DNA of 64,000 nucleotides from Frigoribacterium faeni (GCF_011761235.1 NZ_JAAOYW010000001.1:1116781-1180780); one strand, 5' to 3'; counted from the stretch's first letter, positions 41,664 through 49,941 are shown. Notes: generated by a model from the sequence alone, not told the origin. Made by a program: numbers and translations.

Positions 41664-41714
41664 GCCAGGAGGCGCCCCCCGCGGCCGCGTCGGCGTCCTG
41701 CCAGGCCCGTGCGG

Positions 41715-42536
41715 TCAGCCGTCGCGCCGGTGGCCCACGGCGTCGCCCCGGCGCACGTCGGCCGCCGAGGCGAAGCGCCCCGGCGTGGTCCCGAGCACGC
41801 GACGGAAGTGCCGGGTGAGGTGGGACTGGTCGTGGAAGCCCGCCGCGACGGCGACGTAGGCGGGGCCCACGCCGTCGAGCAGGAGCCAGCGGGCGAGGTC
41901 GACCCGACGGCTCGTCAGGTAGCGGTGCGGCGCGAGGCCGTAGGTCGTCGAGAACGACCGCGAGAGGTGCGCCGGGTGCGCGCCGAGCACCCTGCCCGCC
42001 TCGGCGAGCGTCACGCCCTGGACGAGGTCGCTCTCGAGCAGGTCGCGCAGACGACGCGCCAAGGAGGCGTCGCGCACGGGAGGCGCCCCCTCCGACCCAG
42101 CCCCCACCTGTCCGGCCAGGGCGAGGAGGGCCGCCTCGGCCGCGAGCTCCTCTCCCGTCGCGGCCAGGGCGCGGTGCACCCGGCGCGTCCCGGCCAGCAG
42201 ATCGGCCCGGCCGGGACGGTCGACCGTGGCGCCGGTGAGCACCTCGGGAGCCCAGGACGCGTCGAGGTACGCGACGCGCTTGCGGAAGCCCGTGGCGCCC
42301 GGGGCCGCGCGACCGTCGTGGGCGACACCGGGCGGCAGCAGGGTCGCCGACGTCGCGTCGGCGATCCGTCGACGACCGCCGAGGTCGTAGACGACGGCCC
42401 CCTCGTCGACGAGCATGAGGGCCCAGTCGGCATGGGAGTGCGCCGGGTAGGCGTGGTCGGTCATCCGGGCGTGCAGCACCTCGCGCACCCCGGGCACCGA
42501 GGGGTGCCAGGCGCGCAACGAGACCGTGTCCGTCAT
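41715..42536 (-). CDS. AraC-family transcriptional regulator
   Basis: The 273-residue protein has an N-terminal cupin-like effector domain (HAYPAHSHADWALMLVDEGAV) and a C-terminal AraC double helix-turn-helix: VTLAEAGRVLGAHPAHLSRSF and VAAGFHDQSHLTRHFRRVLGTTPG. TACGTT lies 6 nt before the chosen ATG (42536), consistent with leaderless translation. An upstream start would overlap the divergent gene. It likely regulates DUF2000. Confidence 0.9.
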   Translation of the reverse strand: MTDTVSLRAWHPSVPGVREVLHARMTDHAYPAHSHADWALMLVDEGAVVYDLGGRRRIADATSATLLPPGVAHDGRAAPGATGFRKRVAYLDASWAPEVLTGATVDRPGRADLLAGTRRVHRALAATGEELAAEAALLALAGQVGAGSEGAPPVRDASLARRLRDLLESDLVQGVTLAEAGRVLGAHPAHLSRSFSTTYGLAPHRYLTSRRVDLARWLLLDGVGPAYVAVAAGFHDQSHLTRHFRRVLGTTPGRFASAADVRRGDAVGHRRDG

Positions 42537-42585
42537 GCGAGGAACGTACAAGACGAGGGACCCGGCGTCATCCGATGATCGAGGC

Positions 42586-43008
42586 ATGACCGATGAGCCC
42601 GTCCGATTCCCGACCCGCGTCGCCCTGGTGCTGCGCGACGACCTCGAGCCCTGGCAGGTGGCTAACGTCGCCGCGTTCCTCGCGAGCGGCGTCGCCGCCG
42701 ACCCGGCGCTGGCCGGCGAGCCCTACGTCGACGCCGACGGCACGACCTACGCCGCCCTGCTCGGCCAGCCGGTCGTCGTGCTGCAGGGCGATCGCGACGT
42801 GCTGCGGGGCGTCCGTTCGCGAGCCGTCGCGCGCGAGCTCCTCACCGCCGTCTTCGACGCCGGCATGTTCGCCACCGGCCACGACGCGGCGAACCGCGAG
42901 GTCGTCGCCAGCGCGCCGGGCGACGAGCTCGACCTCGTGGGCGTCGCGGTCCACGGGCCCAAGAACCAGGTCGACCGCGTCGTCAAGGGCGTCGGTCGCC
43001 ACCGCTGA
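42586..43008 (+). CDS. DUF2000-family protein
   Basis: The 140-residue protein matches DUF2000: VALVLRDDLEPWQVANVAAFLASG, and a peptidyl-tRNA-hydrolase-like alpha/beta fold. Function is unknown; in other genomes it lies next to AraC- or Lrp-type regulators, as here. GATGAT lies 6 nt before the ATG, a weaker leaderless -10. Confidence 0.85.
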   Translation: MTDEPVRFPTRVALVLRDDLEPWQVANVAAFLASGVAADPALAGEPYVDADGTTYAALLGQPVVVLQGDRDVLRGVRSRAVARELLTAVFDAGMFATGHDAANREVVASAPGDELDLVGVAVHGPKNQVDRVVKGVGRHR

Positions 43009-43266
43009 CGCGAGGGCGTGGGAGGCCACGGGACGCAGGCGCGCCGCACCCCCGTGACCCCCGCCTCCTCGTCTCTTCTGCAGGTCGTCCACGGCCCAGG
43101 ACCAGTCGTCGTCGCCGTTCGTGGGCGAGGACCGGACCCGCGGCACGATGCGTCCGACCGGACGCCGCGTCGTGCCCCCCAGAGCTGTTCCGCGGGACCG
43201 ACCCCGTTGATCCCCTTCATAGGGGCGCCCATTAAGTTCAGCCCGAGACCCACCGGGAGGACGACA

Positions 43267-43407
43267 GTGGACGACGAGCACCGACAGCCCCATGATCCGC
43301 GAGACGACGACCCCTCGGGTCGTCGCGTCCACTGGGTGCCGCTCGCCGGCGCCGTGGCCATCGCGGTGGTCGGCATCGGCGGGCTCGCGCTCTTCGACGC
43401 CGTGTAG
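43267..43407 (+). CDS. 46-residue single-helix membrane protein
   Basis: A GTG at 43267, with GGGAGG 6 nt upstream, opens a 46-codon frame: a polar N-terminal 22 residues rich in Asp, Arg and His, then one membrane helix (VPLAGAVAIAVVGIGGLALF). No family recognised. A 258-bp region without other genes precedes it. Confidence 0.65.
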   Translation: MDDEHRQPHDPRDDDPSGRRVHWVPLAGAVAIAVVGIGGLALFDAV

Positions 43408-43410
43408 TCC

Positions 43411-43425
43411 GCCGACCTGGTCGGC
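43411..43425. terminator. Hairpin between convergent genes
   Basis: GCCGAC-CTG-GTCGGC fills the 26-bp gap between the small membrane protein gene and the MarR gene. Confidence 0.55.
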
Positions 43426-43433
43426 CTCCTGGT

Positions 43434-43904
43434 TCAGCCCTGCGTCGGCGCCCAGACCCGGTCCGGGCCGGCCGCCTCCGCGATCAACCGGCTGAGCCGG
43501 CCGAGATCGTGGGCCTGCCGCGGCGAGAGGGCGTCGAAGACGATCCTGCGGACGAGCTCTTCGTGACCCGGCGCGGCCGCCTGGACCCGGTCGTGTCCGG
43601 CCGCCGTGAGGACCCCGAGCGTCGTCCGACCGTCATCGGCGTCGGCGACCCGGGTGACGAGACAGTCCTTCTCCAGCCGCGTGACGGCTCGCGACAGGCG
43701 CGAGAGGGTGCAGCTGGCGTAGCCGGCAAGCGTCTTGAGCTTCAGCGTGCGGCCGGGTGCGGTGTCGAGGGCGTAGAGCAGGCCGTACTCGAAGTGCGTG
43801 AGGCCGGCGTCGCGCTGCAGCTGCGCGTCGAGTGCTGCGGGGAGGCGCTCCAGCACGGTGGCGAGCGCCGACCACGTGGCCGTCTCGTCGTCGCTCAGCG
43901 TCAT
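43434..43904 (-). CDS. MarR-family transcriptional regulator
   Basis: The 156-residue protein has the MarR winged helix: LKLKTLAGYASCTLSRLSRAVTRLE recognition region and KDCLVTRVADADDGRTT wing, with two Cys (YASCTLS, KDCLV). TAGCAT lies 6 nt before the ATG (43911-43916), so it is leaderless-like. It is divergent from an SDR, with two copies of TTGCYYGAGCAA between them. Confidence 0.93.
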   Translation of the reverse strand: MTLSDDETATWSALATVLERLPAALDAQLQRDAGLTHFEYGLLYALDTAPGRTLKLKTLAGYASCTLSRLSRAVTRLEKDCLVTRVADADDGRTTLGVLTAAGHDRVQAAAPGHEELVRRIVFDALSPRQAHDLGRLSRLIAEAAGPDRVWAPTQG

Positions 43905-43925
43905 GGCTCGATGCTATCCCATGAC

Positions 43926-43969
43926 TTGCCTGAGCAACTGATTCCCCCTATCGTCGGTTGCTCGAGCAA
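43926..43969. promoter_or_regulatory. Pair of MarR operators
   Basis: TTGCCTGAGCAA (43926-43937) and TTGCTCGAGCAA (43958-43969) are two near-identical palindromes, start to start 32 bp (three helix turns) apart, in the MarR/SDR divergent region. Confidence 0.75.
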
Positions 43970-44004
43970 GCAAATGGAGCCGTCGGCTCCGGGACGGACG
44001 CACC

Positions 44005-44796
44005 ATGGACCTGCACCTGCACGACACGAGGGCATTCGTGAGCGGCTCGACCGCCGGCATCGGCTACGCGATCGCCGCCGCCCTCGCCGCCGAGGGGGCC
44101 TCGGTGGTCCTCAACGGCCGGACCGAGGAACGAGTGCAGGAGGCGGTGGCGAGGCTGCGTGCAGACCGGCCCGGCGCGATCGTCACGGGCATCGCTGCCG
44201 ACTTCGCGGACCGCGCCTCCGTCACCGCCCTGGTCGACGAGCTCGGCGACGTCGACGTGCTCGTCAACAACGTCGGCACGTTCGAGCTCGCCCCGTTCGA
44301 GAGCATCGACGACGCGACGTGGCAGCGGTTCTTCGAGGTGAACGTCATGAGCGGCGTGCGCCTCTCCCGAGCCCTGCTCCCCGGGATGCTCGACCGTGGG
44401 CGAGGCAGGGTGCTGTTCGTGAGCAGCGAGTCCGGCGTCTCCGTGCCGGCCGACATGGTCCACTACGGCGCGACCAAGGCCGCGATGATCGCCCTGTCCA
44501 ACGGCCTCGCGAAGACGACGCGCGGCACGGCCGTCACCGTCAACGCCGTCCTCGGAGGCCCGACCTGGTCGGACGGGGTCGCCGCCTCGGTGTCCGCCAT
44601 CGCAGCGGCACAGGGCGCCCCGGTCGACGCCGTCCGCGATGCCGTCATCGGCCGGAACACCACGACGCTGCTCGAGCGCTTCCTCGAGCCCGACGAGATC
44701 GCCTCGCTCTGCGCCTACCTCGCCAGTCCCCTGGCCTCCGCCACGAACGGCGCAGCGCTGCGAGCCGACGGAGGCGTCCTGACGACGACCCTCTAG
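44005..44796 (+). CDS. Classical SDR oxidoreductase
   Basis: The 263-residue protein is a classical SDR: TGxxxGIG equivalent SGSTAGIG, NNVG, the catalytic SSES and HYGATKAA (YxxxK), PxGPT segment VLGGPTWSDG. It is NAD(P)-dependent, substrate unknown. The GGACGGACGCACC leader gives only a weak ribosome site. It is probably repressed by the divergent MarR protein. Confidence 0.93.
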   Translation: MDLHLHDTRAFVSGSTAGIGYAIAAALAAEGASVVLNGRTEERVQEAVARLRADRPGAIVTGIAADFADRASVTALVDELGDVDVLVNNVGTFELAPFESIDDATWQRFFEVNVMSGVRLSRALLPGMLDRGRGRVLFVSSESGVSVPADMVHYGATKAAMIALSNGLAKTTRGTAVTVNAVLGGPTWSDGVAASVSAIAAAQGAPVDAVRDAVIGRNTTTLLERFLEPDEIASLCAYLASPLASATNGAALRADGGVLTTTL

Positions 44797-44853
44797 CGCC
44801 CCGTCACCGCTCCGGCGTCGTCAGCCGTGGACCACGCAGACCGGTCCCCCGCA

Positions 44854-45441
44854 TCAGCCCTCGGGGTGCAGGCCCGCGTCGGCGGGACCGGTCCGCCACG
44901 CGGTGAACAGCACGGTGAGGCCCTCTCGCGACGGCGCGCAGCACATCGGGCCCGCGGCCACCGTCGCCGCGGGGTCGAGCGGCGCCACCCGGACCAGGCG
45001 CCACGGCTCGTCGTCGACCCGGGCACGCACCGTCAGGGCGTCGCCGGAGCGGCTGGCGCGCATCGTGACGAGCCGGCCGCGCCACTCCGGGACGGGCGAC
45101 AGCGACCAGTCGGACATGCCGCGGGTGACCACGGCGCCCAGGCTGTCCTCCCCGTCGCTGCGCTCGACCCCGGCCTTGGTCCAGGTGGCGTCGTCGACCT
45201 TGACGAAGACGCCCGCCTGGTCGAACTGCGCCGTGAAGTCGAGACGGAACGACACCTCCACCGCGGTGTCCTGCGCGAGCGGGGCGAGGAGCGCGTGCTC
45301 GGTGTCGTGGACGAAGCCGTACGACGTCGTGCGCCAGGCGTCGCTGCCCTCGACGGCGGTGACGCGCATGCCGTCGTCGGCGACGTTCACGTGGGCGGGC
45401 GCGGTCGTCCAAGTGCCGGAGCTCCAGTCGATGTCGTTCAT
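44854..45441 (-). CDS. DUF1349 (concanavalin-like) protein
   Basis: The 195-residue protein matches DUF1349: YGFVHDTEHALLAPL, EVSFRLDFTAQFDQAGVFVKVD, WTKAGVERSDGE and FTAWRTGPADAGLHPEG. The fold is concanavalin-like; function is unknown although some proteins are annotated as regulators of enolase. It has no signal peptide. The ATG lies at one end of a 30-bp palindrome shared with the divergent acetyltransferase, and TACGCT precedes it by 7 nt. Confidence 0.88.
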   Translation of the reverse strand: MNDIDWSSGTWTTAPAHVNVADDGMRVTAVEGSDAWRTTSYGFVHDTEHALLAPLAQDTAVEVSFRLDFTAQFDQAGVFVKVDDATWTKAGVERSDGEDSLGAVVTRGMSDWSLSPVPEWRGRLVTMRASRSGDALTVRARVDDEPWRLVRVAPLDPAATVAAGPMCCAPSREGLTVLFTAWRTGPADAGLHPEG

Positions 45442-45468
45442 GTGTACGAGCGTACGCTCGGACACATG
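45439..45468. promoter_or_regulatory. 30-bp palindrome with overlapping divergent -10 boxes
   Basis: CATGTGT (45439-45445) and ACACATG (45462-45468) flank the 14-bp perfect palindrome CGAGCGTACGCTCG (45447-45460); the only mismatched pair is 45446/45461. CAT at the left end is the start codon of the DUF1349 gene and ATG at the right end is that of the acetyltransferase. The centre AGCGTACGCT contains TACGCT on both strands, each 7 nt from its ATG, sharing two bases. This is a complete bidirectional leaderless promoter-operator in 30 bp. Confidence 0.75.
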
Positions 45469-46059
45469 ACCACCGACCACTTCGCCGGAGACGACCGCAG
45501 CAACCGAGAGAGGATGCTCGCCGGTGACCCGTACATCGCCGACGACCCCGAGAGCGCTCGCCTGGCCCAGCGGGCCGTGCGGCTCGCCGACGCCTACCAC
45601 CGCGCCGCCGTCGAGGACGAGGCCGCGGCCCGCCCGCTGCTCGACGAGCTGCTCGGGTCGCTCGGCCCGGACGCCTTCGTCAAGCCGCCCCTGTACGTCG
45701 ACTACGGGGAGAACATCCGCATCGGCGCCCGCACGTTCGTCAACTACGGCCTCACCGCCCTCGACGTCGCCGCGATCACCATCGGCGACGACTGCCAGAT
45801 CGGCCCGAACGTGCAGCTGCTCACCCCGACGCACCCGGTCGAGCCGGGTCCGCGCCGGGACAAGCTCGAGGCCGCCCGGCCGATCACCATCGGCGACAAC
45901 GTCTGGCTCGGCGGCGGCGTGATCGTCTGCCCCGGCGTCTCCATCGGCGACGACAGCGTCGTCGGGGCCGGCTCGGTCGTGACCCGGGACGTCCCGGCCG
46001 GCGTGGTCGCCGTCGGCAACCCCGCGAGGGTCGTGCGCGACGTCTCGGCGAGACCGTGA
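45466..46059 (+). CDS. Sugar O-acetyltransferase, maltose/galactoside type
   Basis: The 197-residue protein is a left-handed beta-helix acetyltransferase of the Maa/LacA/NodL group: N-terminal RMLAGDPYIADD, FVKPPLYVDYGENIRIGARTF (split), catalytic His in LLTPTHPVE, and hexapeptide repeats IGDNVWLGGGVIV, PGVSIGDDSVVGAGSVV. It acetylates sugars with acetyl-CoA. It is leaderless-like and its stop overlaps the TetR gene start (GTGA). Confidence 0.94.
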   Translation: MTTDHFAGDDRSNRERMLAGDPYIADDPESARLAQRAVRLADAYHRAAVEDEAAARPLLDELLGSLGPDAFVKPPLYVDYGENIRIGARTFVNYGLTALDVAAITIGDDCQIGPNVQLLTPTHPVEPGPRRDKLEAARPITIGDNVWLGGGVIVCPGVSIGDDSVVGAGSVVTRDVPAGVVAVGNPARVVRDVSARP

Positions 46060-46637
46060 CGACCTCCGTCGCCGGGCGGACGCCGCGCCGCAACGACCCC
46101 CACCGGCGCGAGCGCATCGTCGAGGCGTGCCTCGACGTCATCTCCGACGTCGGGGTCGCGGGGACCACCCATCGCCGCGTCGCGTCCGCGGCAGACGTCC
46201 CCCTCGGCTCGATGACCTACCACTTCGACGGCATGGACGACCTGCTCCGTGCGGCGTTCACCCTGTTCGCCGACCGCGTCGCAGCACGGATGGAACACCG
46301 GCTGCGAGACGCCGCCACCGCCGAGGAGGCCCAGGCAGCGGTGGTGGCCGCCGTCCTGCACGACGTGGTCGGCACGCACGGCGACCTCGTGCTCACCCAC
46401 GAGCTCTACACGCTCGCGGCCCGCCGCCCCGAGTACCGCACGATCACCCGGACCTGGATGGCTCGGAGCCGGGCAGCCCTCGAGCAGCACGTCGACCCCG
46501 CCACCGCCCGCATGCTCGACGCCCTCGTCGAGGGGCTCACGATCCACCGCGCCCTCGACCCCGACCCGCCCGGCGAGGCCTTCGTCGTCGAGGCCGTGGG
46601 GCGGGTGCTCGGCCAGGACCACGAACCTGAGCGGTAG
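46056..46637 (+). CDS. TetR-family transcriptional regulator
   Basis: The 193-residue protein has a TetR helix-turn-helix: RRERIVEACLDVISDVGVAG, HRRVASAADVPLGSMTYHFDGMDDLL (in parts) with the YHF core. GTG start overlaps the stop of the acetyltransferase, so the two form an operon. It is the natural candidate to bind the 30-bp palindrome at 45439-45468. Confidence 0.93.
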   Translation: MTTSVAGRTPRRNDPHRRERIVEACLDVISDVGVAGTTHRRVASAADVPLGSMTYHFDGMDDLLRAAFTLFADRVAARMEHRLRDAATAEEAQAAVVAAVLHDVVGTHGDLVLTHELYTLAARRPEYRTITRTWMARSRAALEQHVDPATARMLDALVEGLTIHRALDPDPPGEAFVVEAVGRVLGQDHEPER

Positions 46638-46747
46638 CGCGGGGCAGGCTGCCGGCGCCTCTCTCGTAGTCTTGATCTCGACCGGTCCGGGCATCACCTT
46701 CGCGGAGGGGCTGCCGGCCCCGTTCGTTCCCGTGCAGAGAGGACTCC

Positions 46748-46921
46748 ATGGCCTTCGGTCTGACCCTGGTCATCGTCGGTGCCCTCGGCGTCGTCGGCGG
46801 CATCTGGCTCGCCCTGGACAAGCGCGCGGCGAGCATCGTCGGCGGCGTCGTCATCGCCCTGCTCTCCCTCGCCCCGGTCCTCGTCGGGGCGGCCTTCCTC
46901 GCCTGGGACACGTCCCGCTGA
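46748..46921 (+). CDS. 57-residue two-helix membrane protein
   Basis: An ATG at 46748, with AGAGGA 4 nt upstream, opens a 57-codon frame ending TGA at 46921. The product has two hydrophobic helices (FGLTLVIVGALGVVGGIWLA and IVGGVVIALLSLAPVLVGAA) joined by LDKRA and ends in WDTSR. TAGTCT at 46667-46672 is a plausible -10. No family recognised. Confidence 0.65.
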   Translation: MAFGLTLVIVGALGVVGGIWLALDKRAASIVGGVVIALLSLAPVLVGAAFLAWDTSR

Positions 46922-47037
46922 CGGTCCGCGCGCAGGAGGACCGGCTCACCCGACGCCCCGCCTCGTAGGACTCTCAGAGGAGTCGAACGTCGGGGATCGA
47001 GGGCGCCACTCCATGGTGCGCATGACACGATCGCGAG

Positions 47038-47244
47038 ATGAGCCGTCTACGTCGCGCGAGCCTCGCCTCCTCGATGCTGTGCATGCTCGTCCTCGCGGCC
47101 GGTCTCGTCTACGCGGCCACCGCCTCCCCGCCGACGTTCACCTCCGGAGTCCTGTTCCTCGGAGCGGCAGGCGCTCTCGTCCTCGTCGCTCTCGTGCTGC
47201 TGTGCCTCGATCTCGTCGTCGTTCGGACGCGCGGGCGGAGGTGA
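47038..47244 (+). CDS. 68-residue two-helix membrane protein
   Basis: The product has two hydrophobic helices (about residues 9-29 and 38-60) and a basic C-terminal tail (VVRTRGRR), with a basic N-terminus (MSRLRRAS). The start has no ribosome site; the frame is supported by membrane composition and high GC at third positions. No family recognised. Confidence 0.55.
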   Translation: MSRLRRASLASSMLCMLVLAAGLVYAATASPPTFTSGVLFLGAAGALVLVALVLLCLDLVVVRTRGRR

Positions 47245-47273
47245 TGGGTCAGCTGGGCGCCGGGGGCATCCGT

Positions 47274-47705
47274 TCAACGAGCAACCGGTCGACGCCCGGT
47301 CGACGACTGGAACCGGACCAGGTAGCCGTCCGGGTCCTGGACGAGGAACTGCTGCACACCGGCCTCCTCATCCCCGATGCGGTACCACTTCGTCTCCGGC
47401 GGCAGGAACAGCTCCACGCCGGCGTCGGCCAACACGACCGCCAGGGCGGCGCTGTCGGGAACGGCGATCTGGAAGTTCACTCCTCGCCCCCAGGGGCGCT
47501 CGAGAGGACCGGTGACCCAGTTCCGACCGACGCCGACCTGCTCGAGCATGAGGTGCGCCGAGCCGAGGACCACGTACGCGAACCGCTCGTCCGGCCGTGA
47601 CCAGGCGACGGTGAAGCCGCACAGTTCACACCAGAATGCGAGGCTCCGATCGAGATCGGCGACGAGCAGCTCGGGGACGAGCGCGGGCTCCAGGGCATCG
47701 TTCAC
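47274..47705 (-). CDS. VOC-family protein, bleomycin-resistance-like
   Basis: The 143-residue protein is a single glyoxalase-fold unit pair: PELLVADLDRSLAFWCELCGF, WSRPDERFAYVVLGSAHLML, GVNFQIAVPD and FLVQDPDGYLVRF. It resembles bleomycin-binding resistance proteins and could sequester a toxic compound. The GTG at 47705 was chosen over an ATG 42 nt upstream because the domain begins right after it; the longer form is possible. Confidence 0.85.
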   Translation of the reverse strand: MNDALEPALVPELLVADLDRSLAFWCELCGFTVAWSRPDERFAYVVLGSAHLMLEQVGVGRNWVTGPLERPWGRGVNFQIAVPDSAALAVVLADAGVELFLPPETKWYRIGDEEAGVQQFLVQDPDGYLVRFQSSTGRRPVAR

Positions 47706-47753
47706 ACGCTCATCGTCGCACCCACGTGGCGCTCGGGGACCTAGCATCAGTCG

Positions 47754-48155
47754 ATGGAGGAGGCGGCGGGGTCACGGATCAGCGAGCGGCGGCACGGGGC
47801 CGAGGTGGCCGCCTTCTGGTCGCTCACGGTGCTGGGCGCGGCGGTCATGTGCGCCGCGTGGACGTGGCTGGGCCTGGCCTCGACGGAACAGGTGACGGAG
47901 TCGGCCAAGGCGCCTCCGGGTGACACCTCGACCGAGGGACTGTTCGTGATGATCGGCGTCGTGCCGCTCGTGCTCGCCCACCTGCTCGGGCTCGTCATCC
48001 TGCGGGCCGTGGCGCCGCGCGGGCGCGACGCGCCAGGCGCGCGATGGGCCGTGGCAGCCGCGGCGGTCCTCGCCACATCGGCGATCGGCCTTGCCGTTGC
48101 GCTGTCCGTCAGCGGTGGGCTCCTCCTCACCCCCGGCGGCGGCTACACGCCGTAG
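47754..48155 (+). CDS. Three-helix membrane protein of unknown function
   Basis: The 133-residue protein has three membrane helices at about residues 19-41, 62-86 and 97-120, with short loops and a Gly/Pro-rich end. TAGCAT lies exactly 6 nt before the ATG (47742-47747), a leaderless start. No motif seen. Confidence 0.72.
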   Translation: MEEAAGSRISERRHGAEVAAFWSLTVLGAAVMCAAWTWLGLASTEQVTESAKAPPGDTSTEGLFVMIGVVPLVLAHLLGLVILRAVAPRGRDAPGARWAVAAAAVLATSAIGLAVALSVSGGLLLTPGGGYTP

Positions 48156-48312
48156 GGGACCACAGCGCCGAGCCCACTCCGGCGCCCGGTCGGCGATCAG
48201 GCACGGCGACGGGCACCGCTGCCTCCTTCAGGGACCGCGCCTCCGTCGGCGCGCTCGAGGTCGCCCTGTCCCAGAGCGTCGACGACGCGACCGGCCAGCG
48301 AGGCACTTGCCT

Positions 48313-48332
48313 GCTAACGTTTCTGTGTTAGC
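48313..48332. promoter_or_regulatory. Putative operator upstream of the amidase
   Basis: GCTAAC and GTTAGC are separated by 8 nt in a perfect inverted repeat 35 bp upstream of the amidase start. It may be the target of the TetR protein encoded downstream (49942). Confidence 0.6.
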
Positions 48333-48366
48333 GCCCAATGGGCGACCCCGACACAGAGGAGCAACC

Positions 48367-49863
48367 ATGTCCGTCCAGAAGCCGACGTCGCTGCAGATCG
48401 CCGACCTCGCGACACAGATCGGCTACACCGACATCGCCGAGGCTCCCGAGGAGTACACCGCGATGATCTCCGGCATGGTCGGCGTCCTCGACGCCCTCGA
48501 CGCCATCCCGGAGCCCGAGGTCCTCGTCAGCCGCGACGCCGTCGACTACACGGTCCCCACCGCCGAGGAAGACCCGCACCACGCATGGGAAGTCCGTACG
48601 TCGATCCCGGGCGCAGACTCAGGTCTGCTCTCCGGAGTCCGACTGGGCGTGAAGGACAGCATCCTGGTCGCAGGTGTGCCCATGCGCAACGGTTCCCAGG
48701 AGCTCGCGTCCTTCGTGCCGAACGAGGACGCGACCGTCGTGACCCGTGCCCTCGACGCCGGCGCCGAGGTCGTCGGCAAGACCACGAACGAGTACTTCTG
48801 CATGTCCGGCGGAAGCCACACCGCCGCGACGGGCGTCGTGCACAACCCCCACCGCATGGGGCACTCCTCGGGCGGCTCCTCGAGCGGGAGCGCCGTCGCC
48901 CTCGTGACCGGCGACGCGGACATGGCCTTCGGCGCCGACCAGGCCGGCTCGATCCGCATGCCCGCCTCCTGGTCCGGGGTCGTGGGCCTCAAGCCCACGT
49001 ACGGCCTGGTTCCCTACACCGGCATCGCCACCCTCGACGGCTACTTCGACCACGTCGGCCCGATGACCCGCACCGTCGCCGACAACGCCCGGCTCCTCAC
49101 CGTCATCGCAGGCTCCGACGGCATCGACTTCCGTCAGAAGGACATCGTCGTCGGCGACTACCTGAGCCGCATCGACGACGGCGTCGAGGGCCTGAAGATC
49201 GGAGTCCTCAGCGAGGGCTTCGGCACCGAGAACGCCGAGGCCGAGGTCGACGAGACGGTCCGCGACACCGTCGAGGCCCTCCGCCAGCAGGGCGCGATCG
49301 TCGAGGAGGTCTCCATCCCGCTGCACTCGCTCGGAGGCGCGCTGTGGACCGCGATCGCGATCGAGGGCATGGCCGAGACGGTGCTCCGCAACCAGGGCCT
49401 CGGCTTCGGCCGCCCCGACCACTACCCGGTCGACATGATGCAGCACCTGTTCGACCACAAGGGCGACGCCGATGCGCACCCCGCCAACGTGCGCCTGTTC
49501 ACCCTTGTCGGGAAGTACGTCGACCAGCAGGCCGGCCGACTCCACTACGCCAAGGCCGTCAACCGCGCCCGCACCCTCCGCGCCGCCTACGACGCGGAGC
49601 TCGCGCGCTTCGACGTGCTGGTCACCCCGACCACCCCGCAGACCGCCCGCCCGCTCCCCGACCCGGACCACGGCGCCGGTGCAGCGATCGGCGCCTCGAT
49701 CGAGATGTCGACGAACACGACCCCGTTCAACATCACGCACCACCCCGCGATCAGCGTCCCGTGCGGCACCGTCGGCGGGCTGCCGGTTGGCATCCAGCTG
49801 ATCGCGAAGCACTTCGACGAGGCGACCCTGTTCCAGGTCGGGCAGGCGATCGAGAACCTCTGA
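48367..49863 (+). CDS. Amidase-signature-family amidase
   Basis: The 498-residue protein has the Ser-Ser-Lys triad of the amidase signature family: Lys in VRLGVKDSI, Ser in GHSSGGSSSGSAVAL, and nucleophile Ser in DQAGSIRMPASWSG. It hydrolyses an amide, perhaps aryl- or alkylamide; GatA is unlikely because no gatB/C is nearby. AGAGGAGCAACC precedes the ATG. It is followed by a strong hairpin and then a TetR gene. Confidence 0.94.
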   Translation: MSVQKPTSLQIADLATQIGYTDIAEAPEEYTAMISGMVGVLDALDAIPEPEVLVSRDAVDYTVPTAEEDPHHAWEVRTSIPGADSGLLSGVRLGVKDSILVAGVPMRNGSQELASFVPNEDATVVTRALDAGAEVVGKTTNEYFCMSGGSHTAATGVVHNPHRMGHSSGGSSSGSAVALVTGDADMAFGADQAGSIRMPASWSGVVGLKPTYGLVPYTGIATLDGYFDHVGPMTRTVADNARLLTVIAGSDGIDFRQKDIVVGDYLSRIDDGVEGLKIGVLSEGFGTENAEAEVDETVRDTVEALRQQGAIVEEVSIPLHSLGGALWTAIAIEGMAETVLRNQGLGFGRPDHYPVDMMQHLFDHKGDADAHPANVRLFTLVGKYVDQQAGRLHYAKAVNRARTLRAAYDAELARFDVLVTPTTPQTARPLPDPDHGAGAAIGASIEMSTNTTPFNITHHPAISVPCGTVGGLPVGIQLIAKHFDEATLFQVGQAIENL

Positions 49864-49870
49864 CGCCTCT

Positions 49871-49913
49871 GAGCCGGTGGGATCATGGTCTGCAGCCACG
49901 ATCCCGCCGGCTC
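49871..49913. terminator. Hairpin terminator after the amidase gene
   Basis: GAGCCGGTGGGATC (49871-49884) pairs with GATCCCGCCGGCTC (49900-49913), a 14-bp stem with one G-T pair, over a 15-nt loop, 8 bp after the amidase stop and 28 bp before the TetR start codon. It may limit read-through into the TetR gene. Confidence 0.7.
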
Positions 49914-49941
49914 TGCTGTCCCCCGACACGAAAGGCACGCG

